From Brachionus plicatilis (lineage: Eukaryota; Rotifera; Eurotatoria; Ploima; Brachionidae): DNA of 64,000 nt. Below, piece by piece: positions 1-11,034 of this stretch (position 1 is its first letter; every line of letters starts with the position of its first letter). Under the pieces are notes generated by a model. That model was not told where the DNA came from. It did no database searches and was given only the letters and a program-made list of their open reading frames with translations. The position numbers were made by a program, and so were the translations under genes. The stretch lies in the NCBI GenBank assembly GCA_010279815.1, contig QEOQ01000460.1, forward strand, positions 920,252-984,251, given 5' to 3'.

Positions 1-914
1 AGAAATGTGTGCTCAATTTAAAAAAAAAAAGACTTTATAACTTAGTATTTTTACTACCACTAAATACTACCAGTTTCGGGAACAAGTATATTTAATTACT
101 CCAATAATTAAACTTTGTTAAATTTAAGACAAAGAAACAATTGAAATCTTGAAATAAATAAAAGGGACAAGGAATCAAGTTTATGCCTAAATTTGAAATT
201 TTTGTCATTTTTTCGATCAAACAAATAAAAAGCATTCTATGTGTTTATGTATGTGTGTATTGTTGGGTGCTTGTTGTCATTTGCAAAGAAAAATTTTGTT
301 GATTTAAATTTTTTTTCAAGAAATTTAAGCTATTAAACATAAAATTTTGTTTATTTAAACTAAGGTATCAATATATTAAATTTTTTATTTCGGTCTGATA
401 GAACAAACATGGTTCTATTTGGCAACAAGCTAAGCAATTTAATGATTGTGAATTTAATGTCTAAGAATGTGTATGTGTTTATTCAAATGATTCGGTTGAT
501 AATAGACCGAAACAATGGTAAAACAAAATTCAATTATTAGCAAAAATGAATGACGTTTTTCATTGAATATCGCTAATTAAGCTGAAAAATTTAAGAAATT
601 CAATTAGTTTTGCCACAAACAAAATCATTTATATCTTCTCTATATTCTAGCTTTCAATTTTTGTTCATACCTGTAAAAATACCAATTACCAAAAGGACCA
701 TATTTTCCAAAAAATTCAAATTATGCTTCATAAAACTTCGGCAATATGAGAGAATTTTTTCATTTTCAAACAAAAATTTATATTTTAGAATGTTGTGTTT
801 GTATTTGCTAAGGATTTCAACAAAGACTTTCTCTATTACCTATAAATACTCAAGCTTAATTTAAAAAATTTATATAAAATTAAATTATTTTTTGCTAATT
901 AGATTTAAGAGACA
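1..914. other. Non-coding A+T-rich flank, no gene seen
   Basis: All frames are broken. The one open frame here (610-864) begins at TTG, is Phe/Lys/Ile-rich and resembles nothing I know. The last stretch must carry the promoter and 5' leader of the gene starting at 915, but I see no convincing core-promoter motif. Confidence 0.6.
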
Positions 915-1859
915 ATGTCATCTAAAACCACAAGCACTACAGTGACTCGTCGCTCAAGTTCTTCAAGACATGACCAAAATCAGAATCGAAGCTCGTCACT
1001 TAGACGAGAGAGAGTCCAGCGATCTAGCAGTGGTCTCTACTCCAGGCAGTCAAATAGATTTTCGGTGCAAGAGGTTGTTACAAATGTGGAAAGCAAAATG
1101 GAGAAAGCAATTGTAGAGGCTGAGAACCCAATAGAGGTGAATGATGCCGAAGAAGTGATAATTAATGATGATGAAAAGGGCTATTGGTTGAACAAAGAAG
1201 AAGCTGAGAGCTGGAAAGGCCCCATTCCGATTGATGAGTACCGACTAAATGAGGACCCAAATCCTATAGTGGTCAAGAAAAAGCCATTGGATAAAGTCAA
1301 GTACAAACAAGAAGTTCATATCAAGTATTTGAAGCCACCTACACCAAAACCGGCCGAAATTCTTGTCATTCAAGAGCCTGATAAGCAACTGCCACCAGCA
1401 CCCCCACTAGTAGTGCGCACTGCTCCATCGCCTGTACGCAGCCCAGAGCCAATTATTATACGCGAAGCTCCTCCACCATCCCCTTGTCCCACACAAAGAA
1501 AAGTTATTATCGTGCCTGGTAAAGTACTTCCACCACCAGCTCGAAAAGTAATCTACGAAAAACTTCCAGAATGTCCACAAAAACCTCAGAAGATAATCAT
1601 CGAACGCTGGCTTAAAGCTAAACAACCAAAGCCAAAAATAATTTTATGCAAACAAATAGAGCAACCATGCTGTCAGCCAATTAGTAGTCCTCAGTGTGAC
1701 TATCAGACTAGCTACACCACCTATCCAAATTGTGTGCCAAACACTTCATATACAACTGGATCGTTTGATCCGCAAATAGTCTATGGTTCTACATCTCATC
1801 GGGCTCACTACAAAAACAATTCGAGCAGAAGAGAATATGTCTACGATGTCTATTTGTGA
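915..1859 (+). CDS. Proline-rich single-exon protein with PPPxRKVIxEKLP / IIIERWL motifs, function unknown
   Basis: A 314-aa intronless ORF with an ATG start, markedly richer in G+C than its surroundings and followed by AATAAA at about 1866. Residues 1-45 are Ser/Arg-rich. Residues 75-120 are acidic and include GYWLNKEEAESWKGPIPIDE. Residues 130-245 are a Pro/Val/Ile array that repeats the theme P-x-P-x(n)-[VI]-[IV]-[IV]-x-E/R, including PPPARKVIYEKLP and KPQKIIIERWL. The tail (250-314) is rich in Cys, Tyr and Ser. I recall similar 'RKVIIERLP...KPQxIIIERWLP' proteins from invertebrates and protists, all uncharacterised and possibly structural; that recollection cannot be checked here. No signal peptide or membrane segment is visible. 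The intronless structure and composition suggest an abundant structural protein, but this is inference. Confidence 0.85.
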   Translation: MSSKTTSTTVTRRSSSSRHDQNQNRSSSLRRERVQRSSSGLYSRQSNRFSVQEVVTNVESKMEKAIVEAENPIEVNDAEEVIINDDEKGYWLNKEEAESWKGPIPIDEYRLNEDPNPIVVKKKPLDKVKYKQEVHIKYLKPPTPKPAEILVIQEPDKQLPPAPPLVVRTAPSPVRSPEPIIIREAPPPSPCPTQRKVIIVPGKVLPPPARKVIYEKLPECPQKPQKIIIERWLKAKQPKPKIILCKQIEQPCCQPISSPQCDYQTSYTTYPNCVPNTSYTTGSFDPQIVYGSTSHRAHYKNNSSRREYVYDVYL

Positions 1860-2893
1860 GATTAAAATAAAAGTTTGTCAAAAAAAAATCCATAAATTCT
1901 TGTTTTAATTTTTTTTTTGAAAATTTTTAAAATCTTTCAAAGCTTTTTAAAAAAACTTAAATAAAGAATCAAACGATGAGTGCATGACTTTAAATTGCCA
2001 GGAATTAAATTTGTTAAAGAAGAAGATGGAATTAGATTTCTTTTTTACTATTTCTTTTTCTTTTATAATCTTCTTAGGTCTTTATAACTAATAAATTATA
2101 ATTTTTAATATTTTATTTTGCTTTGAATTATTTGAACATGTGATGCGTTACTCCTTTAAATTTTTTTATTTAAAAATAATTATAATAATTACAAAATTCT
2201 TAGGTATTTAAAAAAATTTCTATTGAAATAATTGGTATTAATAAAAACGAAAAAGTTCATCTTCAACTAATGAGAAACTATTAAAGTTTTCCACACTTGA
2301 ATACTCTTTGTAATTTGTTTTTTTATAAAACGGTTCTAAATTAAAAATTGAAATCTATTTAAGAATAATTTTTTAATTATTTTCAAATGTGTATTTATTA
2401 AATAAATGATAATTCTTTTATTTAAGTTAACTTTAATAAAAAAAATATTTTCTGAGGCAACTTTCATATTTTTCTTCTCATATATTTTTTAACTAAGAAT
2501 ATTTTTAGAAATTAAATAAAAAATCTCATGAGCTGAATTTATCGATAGCCAAAATATAAGAATTAAAGAAAATACTCAATTCTATTTGAAACATAATTGT
2601 ATAAAATTCTGAAAGCCACAATTTAACTATTTAAAAAAAAAAAAAAACACTTTTTTAATAATTCAAAATCTGGGATGCATTGTTTAATGAAAATGTCTGG
2701 CTATTTCTTTACAGCAGTTGCCAGTTTAGAGTATCAACCTATTCAACAAGCAATTCAAAAATTTTTCATTCATTTCTTTTAAATTAAATGAATTATTCAG
2801 CTCACAACTCAATAACATAACAAGACATTTTTTTTGTCAATATGATTTTTTTATAAATTAAAATATTTAAATGTTAAAATTTAAATTTTATAA
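1860..2893. other. Intergenic, no gene seen
   Basis: About 1 kb of A/T homopolymer-rich DNA between two genes on the same strand. It contains the AATAAA of the upstream gene near 1866. I see no ORF of interest, RNA gene or repeat with clear ends. Confidence 0.6.
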
Positions 2894-3310
2894 ATGTCTA
2901 ATCTGAAAACGGCCGATAATCCAAAATCATTCGATACATTAAATTTACTGCCATGTGACCATTATGAATACGAATTCAAGCAATGTTCATCTTTAAGGGG
3001 AAAGTTTCTTCAATATTACAGGGGAGAAGAACCTGACCATGAGTGTAAATTTTATCAGGATTTATTCGTAGATTGTCTAAAATACGAGCGCGAACCAGCA
3101 AATAACTTAGCTTCTCTTTTGAAACTTAAGAATTACGAACAAGAACTTGTTAAAAAAAGAAAGGAATCCTTAGCAAAAAATGATGTGTGGAAGCTTAGAA
3201 AAGAACCTCCAAGTGATTGGAATGCAGCTTTACCTGAATGGGCCGAAGAGAACATAAAGGATTCATATTGGTTCAAATCGAGAAATAATAAAAAAAAAAA
3301 TCAATTTTAA
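2894..3310 (+). CDS. C22orf39/PANTS family protein (UPF0545), twin CX9C
   Basis: A 138-aa single-exon ORF. Cysteines at residues 21/31 and 51/61 form two CX9C pairs (CDHYEYEFKQC and CKFYQDLFVDC), the helical-hairpin arrangement of the CHCH fold. Further on, DVWKLRKEPPSDWN matches the conserved 'VWxLRxxPPxDW' stretch of vertebrate C22orf39. The length is close to the human protein. Family knowledge: the mammalian protein has been reported at synapses as a regulator of plasticity; twin-CX9C proteins in general are often imported into the mitochondrial intermembrane space. Which applies in this organism is unknown. The gene is convergent with the CNBD2-like gene, with only 34 bases between stop codons. 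Confidence 0.9.
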   Translation: MSNLKTADNPKSFDTLNLLPCDHYEYEFKQCSSLRGKFLQYYRGEEPDHECKFYQDLFVDCLKYEREPANNLASLLKLKNYEQELVKKRKESLAKNDVWKLRKEPPSDWNAALPEWAEENIKDSYWFKSRNNKKKNQF

Positions 3311-3318
3311 CTAAAAAA

Positions 3319-3332
3319 TTTATTTTAATAAA
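3319..3332. terminator. Interlocked poly(A) signals of two convergent genes
   Basis: TTTATT at 3319-3324 reads AATAAA on the minus strand, 20 bases past the stop of the CNBD2-like gene. AATAAA at 3327-3332 on the plus strand lies 16 bases past the PANTS stop. Since cleavage normally falls 10-30 bases after the signal, each transcript should run into the other gene's last codons. Confidence 0.6.
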
Positions 3333-3344
3333 ATTTAAAGAATA

Positions 3345-6300
3345 TCATTTACAGCTTTTTTTCAAACTCAAATCGATAAGTTCGTTATACGTCCGCTTTT
3401 TGTACAATTTCCAAGTTAAATCTTGAAAAAAATTTTCATTTACAGCCTTTACTGATGGCAATTTTATACAAGAATCTCTCTTAAACAAAACACTAGTAAA
3501 ATTAATTTTTTGTCTATTCAAGTTTACCATTTGATCCAAATATTTGTTAATAATAGTTTTATCAGTGGTGAATGAAAGCATGTATTTTAAATAACTTTCT
3601 TTATCTATAATATAGCATTCGGCAAACTTTGAATCAACAATCAAGTGGTATTTATTCGATTCGGTCATTATTGAGTCATTGGCTTCTATTTCTTCCTGAT
3701 TTTCCAGATAATTCGAATTACTTAAGTCCAAATTTTCTTTTTGACGTTTTTCATCGAACAAAAAATCACTCAGACCCTTCAAATTAATTATTTAAAATAG
3801 CTTCATTTTTATAAGAGAAAAAAATATTCATAGGTACAATTTACTCAAGATTATAGAATAAATACCCAAAAAACAAAATTTTATAAAACTTTTATTCCAG
3901 AATGGTAATAAAATTTCTTAAATGTCAAAAAAACTATTTTAAATATTTTAAATGACCAACTGGAATTTTCTTGATAATCATTTTTTCTACATTTTTTACT
4001 TCTAACTTACAAACATAAACTTACATTTAGTTTTGTAATTTTTGATATATTAACTTTTTTTTATCATATTTGCTTATGAGACTTAATTTAATCTTAAATA
4101 AATAAAATTTCACATAAAATTGTTATAAACTTGTTAAATCTATATTTTGTCTATAAAAAGCTCTACATTTTCTCTGAAATAAGAACACCATAAAAATAAG
4201 CAATCGTTTGCAAAGTTTTTGCAGAGACAGAAATTAGATTTAGATTTTTTTCATACTAAACAAATTTAATGTTTTCTTTAAAACCTTCATAGAAATGATC
4301 ATCCTGCGATTTTCTTTTTTGTCTAAGATTTATTAGGTTCTAGTGGCATAATGTTTTAACGTGATTTTTCGATTTTTTAGACTTGTCATTATAGTGCATT
4401 ATGTCATATAATGATATGTCTTTTTATATCGAACACTGGTAAAAATTTTTGATCTATTACATGTAATAAAATCCTTCCAAAATGCAGTCCAAAGCGACTT
4501 CAAAAAAAATTCAATAATAACATCATCATCTGTAAGATAATATACAGCTATAAATGCTATTTTTTTTTTCAAAATTTAGTCATATTAGGATATTTTCGAC
4601 TTTCAATTCTTGTCTTAAGTTAAAAATTTTAACCAGTGTTTCAAATAAAAAGACATGTTTTTTGAAGAGAGATTTAATCAAATAAAATTCAAAAGTTATA
4701 AAGAAAATTTGATCTGATTTTTTTGATCCTAAACTTCAAGATGCCACCTTATTTTATAAAATAAGGTAAATAAATAATGAAAAAATTAATAATAGCTAAT
4801 TCTAAATGATCATTACTTATTAAAGTGTAAAATACTTTTAATCACATGAGATTACTGCATTGTGCTATGTAAGTTTAGACATTCAAGTTGACTTGTTAGT
4901 TTTTTTTTATAGTTACTTAGACTTTCATTAATTAAACTGGGTCAATTAAAAAAAACAATTCCTCATTTAATAAAATATAAAGTAAGCTAAACATTTTCAT
5001 AATCCCAAACTTTTTTCAACCTCAAATTTAAAGCGTATTTTAATATTTATATTTTTCATTGAATTATGGTTTTTTTTTTTTTTAAACTAAATTCAATCAA
5101 TTTTTGTTTAATGTAAGAAAAATCAACTTTTTTTTTGTTATCAGCACTTAAAAAAATCTTGTTCATCCGAATTGGCTTGAGCAAAAAGCACCTTTTAATA
5201 AAAAATACTATTGATTTATAGTTTAAAAGAGCCTAAATTAAATACAGAATTCAAAATATAAGATTACAAAAATTTGTCCAGGTTTCAAATCCATAAGCTT
5301 TATGAAACATGAGTAAGTGTTATTAAATCTGTAAATCTCATTCCATATCTTAATAATTAAAATAAATCTCAACTGAACAAAAATCAAAAATTCTTTAATA
5401 TTAAGACCTCTGGCAATCTGGTCTTTATTTTATTGCAAGAATTTGTTTCATTGAAAAAATCAGATTTTCCATATTGATCAGACCCACTGTCTTCCATAAT
5501 GTTGTGACTTGACACAATTTCAATTGGATTATTGAAATTATCATTCAATTGATTTTGCTTTTGAGTAAAATGTTTAATAGATTTATTCATACGAACCATG
5601 TTTGTTGACGAAGAACGAAATGCATCTTTGTTTGCCTTAATTTTGGGATCAGGAATTGCTGACATGGGCTTTATCATGATAGAAGATGAATTGTAATTAA
5701 AATTTTGATGATTAATTGCAGTTCTTGGTTTCGAATTTGACTGAGTTTGACTTGGATGAAAATGGTTAAAAGTAACTCGCTTGCTTTGGTTTTTAAATCG
5801 TTCAGTGGACTGACTCAAAGAATGAAATGTTTTCTCTCTCTTATAATCCAGATATTTGCTCTTTAATGAATGCTCGTTTGATTGTGACTTTAATAGATTT
5901 TCACGCAAGCATTTACTTTTTTGTCTGTCAACTTGATCGAAATTAAATAAAAAGGAACGATCAATAGGAAAAGTGAACTTACTGCTTGGTTCAATAAAAA
6001 AAGGCGAAGTGGCATTTGATTCAAGTGTTTTTTGGTGTTTTTTTATTTGACTGCGACTTATTCTTATATAACATTTGGCATCGCCAGACTTCAGAATATA
6101 TATATTTTGATTACAGTCAATTTCTTTTGCTATACTGTCTTTGTACCTAAAGGAAGAAAATAAATTTAAATAAAAAATTTAAAAAAAAATTAAATATTTA
6201 ATCAATACTTAAATTTTTTTAGTAATACACGATTGTCTTCAATGAACAACCTCAATGTATTCGATGACCAATTTTTAAATAAAAGAGAAGTTTTTAAAAT

Positions 6301-6435
6301 TTCGTTGTCTTCTAGATCCAAGTCAAAATATTTTTTTTTAAATGCCGAATACGATTTTTCGTATTCTATATTTATGTCATTAATCGATTTTTCATAGTTT
6401 ATATCACTGTCATTGATAATCATCGAATGAAACAT
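3345..6435 (-). CDS. CNBD2-like cyclic nucleotide-binding domain protein, four exons
   Basis: Predicted exons on the minus strand: 6435-6209, 6146-5408, 5348-5268, 3776-3345. Joined they give 1479 nt, 492 aa plus stop, with all phases closing. The first part of a CNB domain lies in exon 1 and early exon 2 (LLFKNWSSNTLRLFIEDN, then a KYKDSIAKEI strand and NIYILKSGDAKCYIRI). The rest resumes in exons 3-4 (LMDLKPGQIF joined to GLSDFLFDE, then KFAECYIIDKESYL). This is the order seen in CNBD2-type proteins: 'IYIIKSG', then 'L..L..GQxFGLSDLLF', then 'GAECxxIxKxxF'. Between the halves lies a roughly 200-residue Ser/Asn/Gln-rich insert encoded by exon 2. Intron 3 is 1.5 kb. Possible additional 5' exons cannot be excluded because family members usually have more N-terminal sequence. 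Ligand binding is uncertain: I do not see a clear phosphate-binding-cassette arginine. Confidence 0.75.
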
Positions 6436-7414
6436 TATTTAAAAACAGCAGATTTAATTAAATTTTCTAAGAAAAAATATTGTTTTAATGCTTGTTACGA
6501 AGCCTTTTTTATAATAAGAACGAAGTTTTCTTTTTTTTTTGAAAACATAAAAATTTAAATTAATACATGGTTACAAATTGCTTTTATCACTCAGAGGGCT
6601 TAAAATTAGGTAATGATAAAACTTGAATAATTAAAAATTAAGATAAGCTTATAATTCTCAGAATAGTTACTTTAAAAAATTTAATTTAAAAAAAAAGCTT
6701 TTTAACTTATTTTTGATAATCATAGTGCTCAATCGAAGTCAAAAGTCTTTAAGATAAAAAAATTTATTAAAAAAGGTTTTTATTTTAATAAAAAAGCTTG
6801 TTAATTATAAAAAGTTTCTAACAGGAAATACGTCAATTGCCCCTAGAGCTAAATAATTACTTAAAGATTCAAATATTGATTTACTCAAACAAAATAATTG
6901 AATTTTCCTTCCGTAAAAATAACTTTATTTAAGTTTTTTAAGCTAAGCGAATAGTTAAGTCTATTTTATTAATTTTAGAAATTTTGTACTCAAATGCTCT
7001 TGAAAATAAAATTGAAAATAAATGAAAAATTTGAAGAAAATCACAAATTAAAATAAATCGAATTAAATAAGCGTGAATCTAAGCCTGGATCAAATAAATG
7101 ACGCCATAAGAACAATTTTTTCAAATTTTAAATAACATGAATAAATAAAGTTCTAGAATATAAATCCAAATTAAACTAATACGGCTTCTTAAAATTAAAT
7201 TTAATCCAAAAAGTCATATTAAAATATTTAAACAAAGATACCAAAATAAACACTTTTGTGCTTTTGGTTCCATTCATTAAATTAAAGCGGCAAAAATCCG
7301 AACTTTCAATTCAATTCAAATAATTAAAGTTTTATTTCTAGACACTTAAAATCAATATGGCTAAATTTTATTTTAAAATTTATAAATTTTGGCATGTTTT
7401 AGAGTATAGAAACA
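6436..7414. promoter_or_regulatory. Shared upstream region of divergent CNBD2-like and MINPP1 genes
   Basis: About 980 bases between two divergent start codons, so it should hold both promoters. It is A+T-rich with several T-runs. I found no recognisable core-promoter element or repeat. Confidence 0.4.
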
Positions 7415-9523
7415 ATGATTTGTTGCTTAAGTGATTTGCCAGCAATAACAACACTAATATTGGCACTTTACATTGCTCAATCACTTCAGCTTAAACACTC
7501 GACTAAAACAGCTTATTTGGATAGCTTTAATAAAGAACAAATCGACTACATTAATAATAATCAAAATTATAAATTAGAAAATTGTTCGTAAGTTTTTTTC
7601 AAAGCTTTTTTAATTAATTAGAAATATTTTAAACAAAACTTTGATTTTTAAGCGCTGAGCAAATTTTTATTTTTCTACGACACGGATCCCGCTATCCAAA
7701 TTCAAAATATGTCCACAAGACAAGTGACTTCTTGGATAAAGTAAGACAGCTGCGAGCGAATCAAAAAAAAAGTGCAAATCTGACGTATTCAGCTGCGATT
7801 GATGATGTAATTGTTACTTTTGATGACAAACCGAGTCATGGATTGAGTGAATTGGGTGCTTTGGAAATGCAACAAATTGCTTTACGGTTCAAAAAACGCT
7901 TCCCAAACTTGTTCAGTCGAGAGAATGCACTTGACAGCATTGACATTGTTTCCAGTGACAGGGATCGATGTATTGATAGTGGCCGAAATTTTGTCTTTGG
8001 TCTATTTGGCAAAAATTCAGAATTGCCTAATTTATTGATAAATAAATTTGTTATTAATAACACATTAATTAGATACTTCGACCAATGTCATCAATATATA
8101 GAAAAAATTAAAAAGAAAAAAAATTCTTTACCAAATTTAGCTAATTTTATGAATGGACCAGAAATGATCAAGTTACTTGAAGAATTCAAGTCTAGGAACC
8201 GTATTCAAGAATTGAATTTTAGAACAAGTAATTATTTTTAATGTTTAATTGAATAAAAAATAAGCTTAGCCGTGTTGAATTTTTTGATCAAATTTTCATG
8301 ATCAAGGTGAAAAATTACTATTTAAGAGGGATTTTAAGTAATTTCTTATTTTAAATTTTATTAAGAGGCATATTTTCAAAGTAAACATTTAAACTTAAAT
8401 TGAATTTTTATTTCTGCAAATCTCTGCAAAAATTTTATTCATGCATGAAATTAATTATTAATATTATTAATAAACATTATTAATATTTTGGTATTAATAT
8501 TTGGGTATGATATAATATGTACAAATGAAAATAGTCACTTCATTTAATTTTTTGACAAAAAAGTTGAAAAATAATTTTTTAGATTTAAGCTTTGAGCAAG
8601 ACAAGACTTGTTTATAAGTCACAGTTTTAAGTCTAAGTCACAAAAATTTGAGCCAAAGTTTTGACTTGACTTAAAATTTATTTTTTTTTTAAGTCAGAGT
8701 TATGACTTGACTTAAAAAAACAAAAAAAAATTTAAGTCATCGAAAAACAAGTCAAAAAAAGTAAAAACAAGTCTGAGCAAGACCATGAAAATTTGACCAT
8801 AAAACTATATTATTATTGTCGAGGTGTTCTAAAAAACTTTCAACTTTTGAAGAAATTTTGATAACTATATTTGGTTTATGTGGAATTGAACACGCTCATA
8901 GAATGAAAACAAATTGGTGTAAATTATTCGAAGGTGATTCTGAGCTAGAAATTTTGTCATACTACAGCGATTTGAAAGATTTTTGGATCAAATCGTATGG
9001 AAATGAGTTAAATTATCAAATAGTTCAGTATTTATATCAAGATTTATTTGCTAATTTTGATTTGAGTTTAAAAAATGATTCAAAAAAGTAATTTTTTATT
9101 AATATTTTTTTTAATTAAAAAAAATTGACTTTTTTTAGAAAGAAAGTTCTTCTTAGATTTGGACATGCAGAAAACATAATTCCATTATTGTCTGTTTTGA
9201 ATCTTTTCCGGGATCCTTACCAATTAACGCATGATAAATTTAGTCAAGTTAAAGATAGGTATTTCAAAACAGCAGTTATGTCGCCATTTGCTTCCAATTT
9301 GGCGTTTGTTTTGCACAAATGTAATAACACTATCGAACCATTTAGAATAAAAATTCTTGTCAACGAAATGCCTTTAGAAATGCTTCATACTGGTCGTGTT
9401 GAGTGTAGTTTTGAGAGTAAATCTGAATGTAGTTATTCAAAATTTAGCTCAATGTTGAAAAATTTTCTAGAAATTGATCTTGACACAAACTGCGCTGTTA
9501 GAAATTTAGAAAATGAATTGTAA
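7415..9523 (+). CDS. MINPP1: Multiple inositol polyphosphate phosphatase, four exons
   Basis: Exons 7415-7587, 7653-8189, 8824-9087 and 9139-9523 join in phase to 1359 nt (452 aa; human is 487). The N-terminus is a signal peptide (hydrophobic run about residues 9-21). The histidine-acid-phosphatase catalytic motif RHGSRYP sits at residues 67-73 and the HAE proton-donor motif (FGHAEN) at 334-336. Other family landmarks are NGPEM, TNWCKLF, DLKDFW and PFASNLAFVLHKC. The enzyme removes phosphates from InsP6, InsP5 and InsP4 in the ER/secretory lumen. The C-terminus ends ENEL, where the vertebrate enzyme ends in a KDEL-like SDEL. The exon 2 donor at 8190 (GTCTAG) was chosen because it alone closes the phase with exon 3 and gives family spacing; a more canonical donor at 8228 does not. 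Intron 2 contains a copy of a dispersed GACTTGACTT repeat. Confidence 0.9.
8586..8792. repeat. GACTTGACTT dispersed repeat, copy A (MINPP1 intron 2)
   Basis: About 200 bp built from degenerate AAGTCA / GACTTGACTTAA units in both orientations, separated by A/T tracts. It lies inside an intron. Related blocks occur at about 11.51-11.76, 17.74-17.83, 27.65-28.11 and 28.22-28.35 kb. Confidence 0.6.
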
Positions 9524-9809
9524 TTATCAATTTTACTAATATTTAATATTTTATACATTTAATCAATCAACTTATAATTAGTCAAAAAATAATTGTTAAA
9601 ATTTTTATTTTATACTCATTTACAAATAAATTTTTCTTTTTTAAAAAATTTTAACTTTCTTTTAAATTTGGCATAAATAAATGTTTTCGAGTTGGATGCA
9701 GTACACCTTGAAATTGAGATATTTTTATTCTTCAAATGTTGTGGACATGTCATTTCCTACAATTGTCATTAAGCGACATCGTTGATGATGTCGCGGAATA
9801 GTAAATTAA
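9524..9809. other. MINPP1 3' flank and short hairpin
   Basis: Downstream of the MINPP1 stop, with a likely AATAAA at about 9625. A perfect 8-bp stem (GCGACATC at 9773-9780 with GATGTCGC at 9787-9794, loop GTTGAT) lies just past the transposase remnant and may belong to that element's end. Confidence 0.4.
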
Positions 9810-9811
9810 CT

Positions 9812-10968
9812 TAACCTGAATTCCATAAACCATAGATTCGGTTTGTACAAGCTCCAGTTTTCGTATCGAGAAAATTATAACTATGATTAACAGTTGGGTG
9901 TTTAAATTCAACTAACTTATCAATATTATTATAAGCTGTCCAACAATCAGACATTATAGTCGTGCCAGGTAGAACCTTCTCATAAATTTTGCCTAACAAA
10001 GTTGTCGCTTCGCGATTTGGTACAACTTCAAAATAGATTTTTCCATTTTCTTCCTTATTTTTTCGCTTTGCCAGGCTAAATGTCCAAACTTGTGAACGTT
10101 TAAAATCATTTTCTAATTAATAAATTAATTAATTAAATTAATTGTCTTATTTTTTTATATCAAATCCTTGTGATATTTCACTTTAGGGTACAAAGATTCG
10201 TCAATCTCAACGATCTTTCCATGTCCGCCTAATTTAAGGTTTTTTTTGTCGATTTCTTTTGAACATAAAGTACTGCTACGAAAAACTGATTTTACGTAAT
10301 TTTACGTAAAAAGTAAATTAATATAAAATTAATATAATAAAGTAATTTTTTTTTTCGAATTCAGGACCAAAAAATTTCAAAAAAGTCAAAAAATGTCAAT
10401 ATTCTCAAAAAAAGTGGTATTTTTTGGAATTTTTACTTTTTACGTAAAATTACGTAAAATCTGGTAAATTTACTTTTTTTTACGTAATTTCACGTAAAAT
10501 TACATAAAAACAGTTTTTCGTAGCAGTACTTTAATTGCCTAAGTCTACAATATACACTTGCTTTAGTGTTTCTATGCAAATCATGATTGAAATTTAATTT
10601 AATCAAAGAAACTGTTTTAGAAATTGTAACTTGAGCGTACCAACATTTGATGATTGCCAAAACAATCTTCAACGGGTTTCGAAATAATGAAAAAAATCAC
10701 TCAAATATATAGTTTTAAAAGTTGTACACTGAGAACACCACTACGATAAAAGGTCATTTTTACGCTTTCGTTCCTTCAATTCCATCTTTTTACCTTTTTT
10801 CAAGCAGGAATCATGTGTACAAGTTTTAATTGATAAAATTAGCCCTAACGAAACCAAATAATTGAATAATTCGCGATTTTCTTTTTCCATTTTATTAATT
10901 TTTTCAAAAAAAAAATCACTGCTTTTTAAATAGTTGTAAGAAGATTTCAAATTTACTATTTCATTTTT
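9812..10968 (-). pseudogene. Degenerate Merlin (ISXO2/IS1016-like) transposase
   Basis: Read on the minus strand from about 10968, the pieces follow the order of ISXO2-type DDE transposases. A Cys-containing N-terminal stretch (TCTHDSC, WCSQC) is followed by helices around KIVLAIIKCWYAQ. A 264-bp MITE interrupts next. Then come GGHGKIVEIDES (first catalytic Asp), VWTFSLAKRKN, TTIMSDCWTAYNN (second Asp) and NHSYNFLDTKTGACTNRIYGLW. The third catalytic residue, normally Glu in 'TIEGLW', is Tyr here. At least one frameshift (near 10675) and stop codons (for example TAG near 10742 and TAA near 10160) break the frame, and an intron may exist near 10110-10180. Host domestication is unlikely. Family assignment is from remembered motif order. 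Confidence 0.8.
10268..10531. mobile_element. 264-bp MITE with TA target duplication, inside the Merlin transposase
   Basis: The terminal inverted repeats begin AAGTACTGCTACGAAAAACT at 10268 and match the complement ending at 10531; similarity continues inwards through TTTTACGTAATTTTACGTAA. Flanking TA dinucleotides at 10266-10267 and 10532-10533 are the expected target duplication of a Tc1/mariner-driven element. No coding capacity. Removing the element and one TA rejoins the transposase frame (CRLRQL followed by CSKEID), so the insertion site is well defined. Confidence 0.85.
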
Positions 10969-11034
10969 TTGAATAATTTTTATTTTATTTTTAGAATGAC
11001 AAGAGAAATTTAAAATTTTTGTCTTTAAAATTTC

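Noticed and set aside
8190..8241. Continuation of the MINPP1 exon 2 frame to a donor at 8228 or to the stop at 8241
   Set aside because: Neither closes the phase with exon 3; the donor at 8190 gives family-like spacing from NGPEM to the conserved TNWC region.
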